Of a stretch of DNA of 64,000 nt, positions 51,630 through 62,980 are shown in pieces. The stretch lies in assembly GCA_026419785.1 (NCBI GenBank), contig JAODTK010004298.1, positions 124,001 to 188,000 on the forward strand, written 5' to 3'. The position numbers and the translations under genes are program-made. The notes under the pieces are model-generated. The model was not told the DNA's origin, did no database searches, and saw nothing but the letters and a program-made list of their open reading frames with translations. The DNA comes from Sclerodactyla briareus. Taxonomy: Eukaryota; Echinodermata; Holothuroidea; Dendrochirotida; Sclerodactylidae. Each line of letters begins with the position of its first letter. Positions within the stretch are counted from its first letter, which is position 1.

Positions 51630-53734
51630 GTAAGGAACATAATTGCGTCTCCTCAATTTGGCCCGTTGCCGGGGGCATTGACTAGACCATAAGTTGATGA
51701 TGAAACCCATCACCGGAGCCGCGAACTCACTCAAACGCGTGTTTCCTATTACAGTGTGAGTGTCGTCACTCTTCAGGTACCACAATATGAAATCTTGCTG
51801 GAATGAGCCTGCTGATGTAACGCCCCAGTCGTTTAATTTTCCACATGTACTTGTCAAGTTGTGTTTCGCGGAACGGCATCCTCGTGTCCCCTATAATCTA
51901 AAAGCACCACGAGTGCCATTGAAGTCCAATGTGGTGCAGATTTGTCAGTGTCTCAGAAGAAATTATAGTGAAGAATAATTTATTTTGAAATCATCGGATC
52001 TGATTGATATATCTTTTTGCATTCACGGGGAGAAATTATTGTTGGAAAGATCCGGATAGAATATTTTATCCGCGTTTTATCGAGGTATTCATGGAACTAT
52101 ATCTATCTCTGAATAGTATACATGCAATAATTTCATTCCAATAATTGCCCATCAATTTACTAAGCAGATTACTGGAATGAAAGTAATGTCTCCCAATCTG
52201 GGTATCGAGTTATTAGTTTTTTAGTGTGAAAGCCAGCTATGCCGGTTCAGTGTATGTGATCCGCGTGCCATTTCATTTTCTCTGTTCAGCTCTGCTACCG
52301 ATGTGGCACTTACAGGGCAAGGGGGGATGTCTATAAAGGGTCATAATGGGCCGTTATGTGGAAAATTACAAAATGTATCACTCACGAAATTAGGTAAGTT
52401 AATTTTTAATAATCAATAAAGGAGAAAAAATACATCTTTTTCTACTCTCTATGGACTATTATTCATTGTTATCATTGACCTGTGGTACCTATGGGTTTGC
52501 ATGACATCGCCAGGGGCAAAGGTCATTACGAGGGCTTAATAGTGAGACTATTTTGTGAGAAATGCGAAATTCATATCCTTCTCACAGATCCAGCTGGAAT
52601 ATATTGATACTTGGTCTATGAAACTATTATTCACTAGTAGTGCCTAAGAATGTTCAGGGATTCAAAGTCGAAGGTCACGATAACGTGGCACAATGAGTTT
52701 CACCTTGAGAGAAAAATGTACAATACATTCCCTTGTAGACCGAGTAGGGCTTCCATGATACTTGGTCAATGCGAATGCTAGGTCAACGATTATTTAATGT
52801 TCAGTCTGAGCCATTTATTTTATTTAAAATGTTACGTCAGCTATATTTTTATAGACCTCTTCTACACAAGACGTACATCAGACTGAGTATCACATGCCCA
52901 GCGAGGGTTGCGTAATTCTCTACGATTTGAGAGTCTTTCATGTGAAAATTGCAAAATAATTTTCTCTAACAAAACTAGTCAACTATGTGCACGAAGGACA
53001 CAATTGTGCGTGGATCTCTGCAGGTATCATTGAATTTGTGGAATTTCAGCCACCATTGGTAATTGGTTTTCACAAAAAAAAAAAATTCGGGCTGGTTTCG
53101 CTCGTTTGCTTAGAATGGTCTTATCCTTTGTCATCATAGTAGATGGCTTGGCAGGAGGTTTTTTTTTTTTTCTTCACAGCTGGGTGCTCTTTCATGCTGC
53201 CAACTTCCCCATTCATCCAGGCTCGGGACGAACAGCAGGCAGTATTGGCTTGTATCCCACTGCTGGCGCTCCGGCTATGCCGAGAAGTTGGAAGGAGAAT
53301 TAATATAGACGAAGAGGGGAAAGAGTTCATGGGACCATAGAGCACACCCCACTGTTTTTGTTGAAAGCATGTGATAGAAAGAACAATGGTCGACGACGCG
53401 CAACATTACACCTAGTTCCCTATATACTATATGGTTTGTTCTACCGATTACTGATTTAAAATGTAGTTTCGTTCTGTGTTTTGTTTTGTTTAAATGGGCA
53501 ATAGTGTCAGGTGTGGCGTTTCCGGTCAAGCAGCCGACAAGCTTTTACCTCCTTCAGTTCGACGCGGACCAATATAAAGTCTCCAGTTGTTGCAGCGATC
53601 TGATTCTGTTTGTGTGGTGGCGGCGCGCGCTTCGCAGCGCTTATATAAAGCGTTTCAGTTTATGCTCATCATCATCCGCATACATATTACAGTATCGGTA
53701 CAGAAAGCGGCTGAAATATTGTTGTCAGTTTCAC
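51630..53734. other. No recognised gene
   Basis: A few GGTCAAAG/AAGGTCAC words (about 52515-52530 and 52665-52680) suggest an old dispersed repeat. A T-run at 53159-53172 and a palindrome GCGCGCGCTTCGCAGCGC at 53623-53640. Confidence 0.4.
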
Positions 53735-54080
53735 CCCATTATATTCACCGTGGTTGCCATAGCAACGGTTGTTTAGTGGTAACCATATTGGGGGTTAGGA
53801 ACTATCCACTGATGGGGTTAACTCGTTGGTGGGGGGGTACCAGGGGTTCCAGGTTGGTCCAGCAATAGCAATCGGTACTAGCGAAAGTTGTCATGTTTGT
53901 GTATTTGCGAGGAGTGTGTTGTGTGTTGTGTTTGTGTGCGTTGGTGTTTGTCAGTCAGATTTGTTATGTGTTTTCGAAAATATCTACCTTTTGGAGTGGC
54001 TGAACATAGACAATTTTGCACACGCCTGGATAGTCACGAAATACAAATTTGTTATCAAATTGGCGCAAAAACCATCAAAA
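53735..54080 (+). repeat. Lone partial copy of the 1.42 kb satellite unit
   Basis: GTTGCCATAGCAAC (53753-53766), GTGGTAACCATATTGGGGGT, TAGGAACTATCCACTGATGG, a GTGTGTTG-rich stretch, GTCAGATTTG, TTTTCGAAAATATC and TAGTCACGAAATAC match the left third of the units at 11.0-14.1 kb in the same order. Confidence 0.8.
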
Positions 54081-54769
54081 TTATTGTTGAAAAAAAAAAA
54101 TTTTTTGGGTTAGTTTTTAGGTTGAGGGGGGAAAATTGATTGACAGATTTTTCGGGAATTTTTGAAAATCTGTTCTGTTTTCCGATATTTTCAAGATTGG
54201 AATTAACTGAATGATCCAAAATTTTTGAGAACAAGGTACAAAGTACAAAACAAGAGGGTTTCCCAGCATTTGTGCTGTGAATTTCCTGAAATTTCATGAA
54301 TTATGAATTTTGTGGGGGGGGAAACGGCTGTTTTCAGACTATTTTGATGAATTTTCTATTTGCAACTCGCGAATAGGGCAGGTAGAAAACGACTGGATAG
54401 TTCCACATTCGCCGATGAGATCCTCTCTCATTGCCTCTTGTTATATTAGCAATTGGTGATTTTTTTTATTAGGTTGTGGAATATTACTCCACCTACTGGT
54501 ACCTTTCATCTGTTGGGCTCATTCCAGTCGATATGGATACACAAAAAGGAAAAATGTGTCACCTTCTCCTGTGTTTGGAAGTGTCTCGCAAGCCGCCTGT
54601 AGCACGTGATTTAATATAGTTATACGTGTCAAAGCACGCATGGAAAAAGCTTAACTGGTTCTCGAAGCTATACGGACCAATAAACGTGGTTGTTGTTGAA
54701 CAGTTCGAACTTTTTTCACTCCACTCCTTATAGCACGTGTAAAGACTGGACTAATTATTATCCCTACAT

Positions 54770-54960
54770 GGGGATATTATGGTTTTGTCTTCGCCGTCGC
54801 CGCCGCCTCGTTCCGCCGCCGGAAAATGTTCGTGTTAACGCGATAACTCTCCAACCTATTGTCGGATTTAACTGTAACTGTACACATGTTTATCGGATCA
54901 AAATCTTGGATGAGCTCAAAAGTGGGCGTCGCCGCACCACCACGAGGGCAGCCATCTTGG
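54770..54960 (-). repeat. Dispersed CGG-rich repeat, copy 3 (minus strand)
   Basis: CGCCGTCGCCGCCGCC, CGCCGCCGGAAAATG, GTTAACGCGATAACTCTCC and ATCGGATCAAAATCTTGG are the reverse-strand form of the repeat at 6420-6600 and 36990-37250. Confidence 0.6.
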
Positions 54961-55165
54961 GTTTTCGAACGAAAATTCTTAATCGCAGGATTTGCGCAGT
55001 TCGGAACACGGCGATCGTTTGAGACCAACTTATGGTTTCGCCCCATGGACCCCACCGGCAGCCATTTTGGAGTTTTTTTTGTGAACTTTTTTTGTCGATT
55101 GATTTGCACGTTTCGGAACATGGCGATCGTTTTGGGACCAACTTCGTTTTGCTCCAGTCCTTGAT
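54945..55165 (+). repeat. Tandem duplication, period 110 bp
   Basis: GGCAGCCATCTTGGG (54947) and GGCAGCCATTTTGGAG (55057) start two units. Each continues to TTCGGAACACGGCGATCGTT or TTCGGAACATGGCGATCGTT and then GACCAACTT. Confidence 0.75.
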
Positions 55166-55795
55166 AGGACTGGCAACACTACCCCAACGTCAAAGACGTC
55201 TTCGAATTCCATTCTCAGTTTCATTAGTATTGCTCTTCCATTTTCGTCATTAGTTTTCTCTTGTGAGTGGTGTGTTCTGTGTTCGTATTTCTGTATTTGA
55301 GACTGTGAGTCTCTTCAGCGTGCGTTGTTCCTTTTGGGGCTATTTTCGCTCTAGGCCAATCGTTCCCCTCCCTAGCTATAAGCCTAGCTTTTCTGCCTCC
55401 GTACAGAGAGTAATCAGCTGCGGTTATTATGCGTTGCTTTGTTGGTGTTATTCTGGCTTGCGTCTTCGAGTGGCATTGTATGTTACGTAAGCCTATGTCC
55501 AGTTTTGTCTCTTTCTTCTGGTCTGCTCGGTGGGCCGCGTGCAGGTAGCCCCTGGTATTCTTTTAGTAACATTGTCATCCGTATTGATTTTTTTTTTTCG
55601 TTAGTGAGTTAGTCTGTTTGCTGCGTTGTAGTGCATTTTCTAAGTTCAGTGTTTATGGTGTAGGCCTATCTTCGTTTTCACTTATCGATTTGACCTATTA
55701 CTGTATTCTTGTTTGTAAGTGCGACCAAGGTCGGAGTAAAAAGTTAGCTAAACTGATACTTTGTGAGCATCGTGATATTCTCTCCCCCCTCCCCC
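55166..55795. other. No recognised gene; possible LINE leader
   Basis: T-rich. GTAGCCCCTGGTATTCTTTT (about 55544-55563) and AACATTGTCATCCG resemble GTAGCCTCTGGCATTCTTTT and AGCATTGTCAACAC at 57160-57195, just before the LINE endonuclease remnant, so this may be part of another copy of that LINE's leader. Confidence 0.35.
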
Positions 55796-57074
55796 CGGGG
55801 GCGGTGATCTGTGTCAAATATTGGGGGGGGGGGGAGACATATGAGGCTGGCACCATCTAAGCGAAGCGCCACCATTGAGATGGGCAGAGCGTACAAGCGA
55901 ATTTTTCGTTTACAGCGCCCCCAGATTGCAGGAAACGGCACTTCCGGGCCATATGGCAGTAAGTATCATCCCTAAAACTGGCAATAAGTTCACGATTTTT
56001 TTCCAAGAAACATTTTCGAAGAGACTGACCGATGTTCATTCGCGTACAATTCGGGCCATGCACTATCAGTTGACGCGTAGTGTACGAGGAAAATTTTCGT
56101 TTTCAGACTCCCAGATTGCAGAAAACGGCATTTCCCGATTCGTATGGAAGTAAGTAACGTCCCTAAAACTGGCAATAATCTTCAGACATTTATATATCAA
56201 GAAGCCTTCTTGATAGGGACCTGTTCGATGTTTATTCCTTACAATTCGGGCCACCATCAGCGGACGCGTAGCGTACAAGGAAAATTCTCGTTTCTATACC
56301 CCCAGATTGCAGGAAACGGCACTGCTGGGCCGTTATTGCAATTAGCAACGTCCAAAAATTGGCAATGAATTGCAAAGAATTATATCTCAAGAAACGCTCT
56401 TGAAGGAACTGATCTATGTTCATTCATTACAATTCGCGCCATCATCAGTGGACGCGTAGAGTACAAGGAAATTTTGAGCCTTACGAACCCCCAGATTGCC
56501 GGAAAAGGGACTTCCCGGGTCTCTATGGAAGTTAGAACATGCCAGCAAAGCCATGGATGCAGGTCTGAACAAAAAGGATCGGAAGTAGGCTAAACTCTAG
56601 CTTTTGGTTGTGTGCAGTGTTAAGAAAATGGCAGTTGATTTCCAGCATTATTGGAGTGGCGGAGGGGTTGCAACAGAACCACGTCCTGCAAGCCACTTCT
56701 CCTGTGGCCATACCCATATGGTCACCGCCACTTGAAGAAGGCACGTGGGGAGAAAATTCATATTTGAATTAGAATCAGAATTAGAATTAGAAGTTATTGT
56801 ACTACGGTATTATACATGTAACGGAAAAGATGGAATACAGCGCGCGCAGCGCGAAATTTCTTCTTGCATTTCGGCCTTCTCAACAATGAAATTTAAGCAA
56901 TCTGATAAGAAATATGAGTTAGACCCTTGCGTTATGGCAGTACTGTACATATGATTATAGGATTTTTTCACCAGTCCGAAAAATATTGGGGGGGAAATTT
57001 GATATTATGTCCCCTCCACCAAAATATTGGGGGGGGACATGTCCCCCAGTCCCCCCCCGTGATCGCCGCCCATG
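55796..57074 (+). mobile_element. Non-autonomous hAT-like element, family A copy 2 (1279 bp)
   Basis: Left end CGGGGGCGGTGATC, right end GTGATCGCCGCCCATG, inverted. Flanks CCTCCCCC (55788-55795) and CCTCCCCC (57075-57082) are an exact 8-bp target duplication, with the caveat that the site is low-complexity. Subterminal AAATATTGGGGGG tracts and a GGGGACATGTCCCCC palindrome are present. The interior has about four units of the same array as copy 1 (55850-56530), then CAGTGTTAAGAAAATGGCAG, TACAGCGCGCGCAGCGCG and TTCGGCCTTCTC as in copy 1. No transposase. Confidence 0.85.
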
Positions 57075-57086
57075 CCTCCCCCCCCC

Positions 57087-57104
57087 CTCTCTCTCTCTCT
57101 CTCT
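57087..57104. repeat. (CT)n microsatellite
   Basis: A C-run passes into nine CT units immediately after the element's right flank. Confidence 0.9.
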
Positions 57105-57169
57105 CCCCCACCTCTTTTCTGTTAGCTTGTTTGGTGTTGTGTTAGCTTGTTCGCGTGCTGGTAGCCTCT

Positions 57170-58230
57170 GGCATTCTTTTGATAGCATTGTCAACACTAT
57201 TGTTCATTCTCCTACCAGGAAGCATAATATTTTAGATTTAGTTCTAGTAGCGATCCAGGTTCTGTGGATAATGTAGAGAGTAGACGAGTTTTGGAAGCTT
57301 GGTGCAAGTGATCAAGATATTATCGTTTTCGATATGTCTTGTTCTGTCAATATTCCACAGAGCGTTGAGCTCGTCCTTGTTCCTCGAGGGCCGATCTGGA
57401 TGGCATTCCTGGGTTTTTGAGTAATGTAGATTGGTCTAATTTCTTAGGAAATTCGAATGTTGTTGACTCCTGGAAGGGTTCCATTGGCAAGTTAACGAAG
57501 TCAAGAAAGTTTATGTTCCTTGGAAAAAGCGTCGCACTAAGAACAGAAAGCCTTCTTGGATGAAACGGGAGGTGTTTTTTCTGCGTTAAACGTGAGAGAC
57601 ATCTTCGGCGACTTAATCGTTCTATTGGTTCTTTGTCTAATTTAGATCGTTTCAAAGTTCAGCAGAGGCTAGTCAAACGTTTATTTTCAGGTGCTAAGCC
57701 GATGTCAGTGTCAAATCGCCCTAATATAAAGGATAATTCTCCTGCGTTTTTCTATTATGTTAGGGGGAAGCGGAAAGTCAAGGACAGATTGGTCCACGGT
57801 AGGGTTCGACTCGGGTAGTACAATTAGTACAACCAGGAGATGGCTAGCGTTCCTTAAAAAAACTATTTTCGTCGGTATTCACTCAGGAAAATTTGGATAA
57901 TTTCAATGACCTTGTGGTTGATGTGCCTCATAATAGCTATTGGTAATATAGATGTTCGCCTGATGTGATAAAGGAGAAACTGCAGAAGCTCAAAAGTGGT
58001 AATGCTCCTGGTCCCAGGAGTTAACCCCTTCTTGTTGAAATCTTTGCAGACCAGTTGTCTGTTCCATTAGCATTTATTTTCAATAACACCTTGCAAGAAG
58101 GTGTTGATCTCGATGATTGGAAGAGAGCAATGTCTCTATCTGTAATTACAGGCCAGTGAGACTTACCAGTGTTGTCTGCAAGGTGTTAGAATCCATCAGT
58201 CGGGATCATATTGTCGATTTTTAGGTGAGT
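57170..58230 (+). mobile_element. LINE fragment: end of endonuclease and start of reverse transcriptase
   Basis: In shifting frames: IVNTIVHSPTRKHNILDLVL (57187-57247) and LGASDQDIIVFDMSC (57300s), the C-terminal end of an apurinic-type endonuclease (LDLVL..., SDH...). Then FLSNVDWSNFLGNS, VYVPWKKRRTKNRKPSWMKR and LNRSIGSLSNLDRFKVQQRL, the usual linker. Then SPDVIKEKLQKLKSGNAPGP and NYRPVRLTSVVCKVLES, the first reverse-transcriptase motifs. It stops near 58225, before the active site. Many frameshifts and stops; a dead fragment truncated at both ends. Confidence 0.85.
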
Positions 58231-61200
58231 ATAGTAGTATATTATAGGAAATATTGGCCCCCTATAATTTGTTCAGTGTGAAATTTTTGACACTCTTCGT
58301 ATTATTATTACATTTATAATCGCAGTCTAAAAAGTAGCAGCAAAAGAGATCGTCCTTTTAGAACAATTCAATACAATCGTGGCCATCATAGGCCACCGTA
58401 GCTCACAGGTGATAGAGCTACCTTCAGTGCAGTGGTTGCACAGAGCTACTATTACACATCAACTAGGTACATGGTAGTGATGGCTGCACACATGATCTCT
58501 GGCCTGGGTTAGGGAGACAGCTTCAAGACTTCAAGCCTGTGTAGTTGCCTAGTTGAAGACCATTATTTCTGTTTTCTCATTAATAACCTCTGTCTTTCAG
58601 CATGACATACTGTGGCTAGAGATAACATCAAAATTCAATATCCAGGCACCATGGGGCCAGAGTATTAATGGGTTGCTTCCAGGGGTCGGAAAAGGGCCGG
58701 CAAGCGACCAGGGGTAATTTCTTCTGGAAATTTCCCTCGGTCAATGTAGGCCCACATTTATTTCACATATCCGGGTAATTTCCCTGTGGGGTTCCCTGTC
58801 CCACTTGCTCTCATGGGTTGATCAGTTCCAGTCACTGCCCAGCACCATTCAACATCCCTTTGCTGTGCAACCGTTATATCCGAGCCAATTGGGCCTGATG
58901 ATTGGCCTGCAATATGGTCACCTGCCCACAGGGGACTACGCGGTGAAATTAATAATATGTATTGTGGATCCTGCAGCCAATGACCCGGGGTCAATTGTGG
59001 AGTCAAACCTATGCGTGAAATTAGGAAAGCTTAGTGGCACCATTTCAAGTTTGACTGAAGTTGTGGTCTTGCATACTGAATATAGCACAATTATGCCGCA
59101 CACATACCACGGGGGAAGTTTTGGGCTGCCTTGCGACTGCCGTAACCCATGGTTGTTTTTTTTAGTCCTTATACATGTGAGGTGATTTGATATGCCTCAA
59201 TTAGGTGTTTGATGGAGAGTACCTCTATTTCAGCTGTGCTTCCATTGTACTTTACGTAAACTAACTAATTATCCTAATTACGGGAACTGTTCAAGCAAAA
59301 AAAATCATTTAATCAGAAAGTTGATTTTCTCAGCAACTCACTCACCATTTATTACAAGATTTTACCCCCAAAATGTAATTTTCAAGTGGCACTGCAGAGG
59401 CTGGGAGTGCCATTATCCGACATCTGGGACATTCCAGGAGTAAAAAATTTCCGCGCTACGCTTCGCTCCAACCGATAGTGACGCTACGCTTAGATAGTCT
59501 TGTAACTACAGCCCCTGGCAATTTCACGCCCCCACGTGATCAGACCTCTAACTAATGCCTGGGTGAACAGCAATTACAAAAAAACAAAAACACACAACAT
59601 CAAAGTATTTGCTATCATCGTATCACTACTCGAATATACTTCTCATACGCCATGTACACGAATAGAACAATACACAATAGATACAACGCTACATGGACAC
59701 ACTTATCATGGAATAGTTATGGTTATGTAATGGAAGGTGAATAGAACATCGGGGTCGATCAAGTGATGCACACACAGCGATCGATGGTAAACCTACTGAA
59801 ATGCCCGTACGAAATTTTCGACGAAGACAAAATTGCATGGAAACCTGATCAATTGTCCATGACTATACCTCTACGTCATCAGTATGATTTCTCCACTGTG
59901 AGTCCATATCGGTATATGTCCTATTTTAGGCGTCATTTACCGTAGTAGATGCACATCAAGTGGGTATAAACTATGACTTTTCCTGCCACAATCAATTCAC
60001 TAAATCTCTTCCTGAAACCACCAGGTACTGCGCAACATGACACCATTGATTGTTCAGCTCAAAGCTTTGACTCCTGTAATAAGCCCTTTCGGAGTTACCG
60101 CCGGGCATTGCGCAATCTGGCCATTTGTGACACCTTTCTCACGTGCCGTCCCCCGTCTATATGTTTTACTGGGTGGCTCCTGAGCTCGCCGATTATTCAG
60201 TACGAACAACTGCAATAACTTTGTTAGAACCAGCTATTCCAATCAAATAAAACAGGAATCTAGCAATTATTCCCAGGAAACTATTAGGTCACTACAAACT
60301 ATGAGAACCTTCAGAATAAACAGTAAATATAACACCACCCCGAACTGCCAAATTCGGAGATGCCAGCCCATCAACACCCGCTCTTGCGCCCGTCGTTAGC
60401 ATTAAGAGGGTTAAATTCCATTCTACTCAGGTTACCAAATACTTGTATATCTCGAACGTGTGCGTATGACCATGACACGTGGATCAAATATCACATTTTC
60501 GGATTTCTCTTGTTTTCTTATTTAATACTTAGAATATCTGATGCTAGAACTAATCTACAACTTGTTTTCTTTACGTAGAGCCTGATTTTAAATTATATCG
60601 TTGAACACAAGGAGTAATAACGTGAAGTTTCTGAAAGATCTCAGTTACCCATTGTAATCTGTGGCGATTGTCCGAGCAGTACAGAAGTTGTCATAAATGG
60701 ACAGCACCGGGGGCCAAGATCGCATGCGCAGGAGCTATCTCGCCTGGCTATGTTTGAGACTTGCTTGTGATCGCCCGATCGTATGTCCAGAAAGGGGTAT
60801 AGAGTGTAGATTCCATGAGGGGTTTTTATAGTAACGATGAGCCGATCACTACTCCTGTATGGTAATGAATGAATAAATATCCTAAGATAATAGTCTGAGG
60901 AGACCTACCAAGTTGTATTTCGTGGGACACAACCACCACCCCCCCCGCCCCCTCCCCCACTCACCACACACACCATCACATAAATGACTTCATAACGCTT
61001 ATCCACATACGCCAGTGCTATTGAACATTAATGTATACTATCTTCTAATCAATGCGGTATTTCTAACCTGGTAATGATTTGAAAAGCACTACACAACCAC
61101 ACCGTTGGACTAGGCCGAAATCTGCTTCCCTTCCTTCCGAATGACTTTCCGCTTATGGCTCACCCATTTCAGAGAATTACGATAATGTACGTGATCATTT

Positions 61201-61329
61201 ATGCGTCCCACCAGCGTGAATTCGTGCTCGTCTTGGTTGTGTTTTCGCATCTTGGCTATTTGATTGACAAGTCACCGCACTGAGCTATTACTGGAGTGAC
61301 GGTCCTGCCCAGGAATAGTTGTGTATGGA
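58231..61329. other. No recognised gene
   Basis: A 126-codon open frame at 58805-59185 (+) and others near 59.5-60.6 kb have no motif. CGCTACGCTTCGCTCC near 59453 resembles GCGC-rich words in the hAT-like elements. C-rich tract at about 60934-60960. Confidence 0.4.
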
Positions 61330-61930
61330 CATACTCAGTTAATCTTCGAGGGTCGGCCAGCGTACTCTAGTAAAGCAACTCCAAAGGCTGTTTTGGTCTC
61401 CCCCAGGAAACGTAAGTAAACGATTTTGTTGTTCACGAGATCGTCGGCCTCGCAACGGCAAGGACTCGGGAGAGATATTGGCCACTAAGCTGTGAATCAC
61501 CATGAAGCCTTCTTTAGTGTTTACGTTTCAATCAACGTAGTCTTATTGCACGTGCTATAGGTGGCTTACACCTTACACTGGTAAAATTGGTGGCGGTGAA
61601 TTAGCCAAGGCTCCCATATTCTCATGTTGTGGCATCCCTGCCGGATTAATTAATGCCCTGCCTGCATGATTCGAGTCTGGAGAGATAAATTAACCGTTGA
61701 CAGATGAAGGTAAGTGGAAACATTGTTTTCATTTGCATTTCATTTCATCATTGAACTGATAACTTTCCAGCGGGCCTTATAGAAAGACAATTGAGACAAA
61801 CATATCCAGGTGATATGTTTTTCGGTGTTTATACGCAATTTTCATATCGACCGACGTGGTTGGCTATTTCTGTTGTAATCGAATCAATTCTACTCATTGT
61901 TAGGATCGGGGATGTGTGAAGCCCATGGTC
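61330..61930 (+). repeat. Segment duplicated at 16990-17610
   Basis: Same orientation and order of blocks as listed for the 17 kb copy, including AGGCTGTTTT, GGAAACGTAAGTAAACGATT, GGCAAGGA, ATTGGCC, CATATCGACCGACGTGG and ATCAATTCTACTCATTG. Confidence 0.65.
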
Positions 61931-62084
61931 TAATATGACGCGACGTGTCAGTACTTTCTATTCATTACATTAGGACTGCCAAAACTGCCAGACAAAATTT
62001 CAGTTAAATCTAGCGTACCGAAAAGACCCAATCATGTATTGCAAAATTTGCCCTTGACATCATCAGGAATCCTCTTTAGGGTAA

Positions 62085-62980
62085 ATACGAGGTGCCGAGT
62101 CGTTTATTGCATTTAAGACCGATGATGATGTCTCGTGAGGCCTCTTCGATGACGTCTTCAGTGGTCTACCCGATTTTCCCAGGGTTCGATTTTCCCAGGG
62201 TCTGATGTTCCCAAGGTTCAATTTTCCCAGGGTCTGATGTTCCCAAGGTTCGATGTTCTCAGGGTTCTATGTTCCCAGGTTTTTGTGTTTCCCAGGTTTC
62301 ATATTCATTGTTTTTGTTACATTTTAATGATCCATGAATTTACGTTTTCTCTCAGAAAGCTTTTTTTTTTTAGGGGAGTAACCCAGCACATTACCAGGTA
62401 ATCTTAATGATGTAAACATTCACCACCCCCCCCCCTCCTCCGCAAAGACTACTCTTACTAGTTCACGTTAACTCTCTGAAGACTGCAAAGAATACGCACA
62501 ATACGTGACCCGATACATGTGGCACCACTCCCGTGCCGTTCCACCAATGAACATGCAGTTGTAAATATATGGCCGTCTAAAAATTAATAATATCCGTTCT
62601 TATATGGCGCGTCACCTACCTTACGGCTGTTTTAAAGTGTTTTATAGTTATTACCCCAGATCACTAGCAACTAGTGCAACCGGCAGCATCAAACCCTGGA
62701 ACCATCAGAACCTGGGAACTCGACACCCCTGGGAAACTACATCGAACCCTGGACCTCGACCTCGGAACTCGAACCATGGGACATCGAAACCTGAGAACAT
62801 CGAACCTCGGAAACATCGCCCCCTGGGAACATCGAACCCTGGGAACATTGAACCTTGGGGACATCGAACCCTGGGAACATCGAACCCCGGGAACATCGAA
62901 CCCTGGGAACATTGACATAGCCCCGTCTTCAGAGGTCCTAAATGCAACAAAGAACCGAGGCACCCTCGTTTTTATCGCCA
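62085..62980. repeat. Large inverted repeat with minisatellite arms
   Basis: The left arm (about 62165-62305) is a 16-18 bp repeat of TTCCCAGGGTTCGATG type; the right arm (about 62690-62915) is its reverse complement, CATCGAACCCTGGGAA, in more units. Outside them the arms continue: GAGGTGCCGAGTCGTTTATT, GCATTTAAGACC on the left pairs with GGTCCTAAATGCAACAAAG, ACCGAGGCACCCTCG on the right. The spacer is about 380 bp. Open frames over the right arm are repeat artefacts. A fold-back element is likely. Confidence 0.85.
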
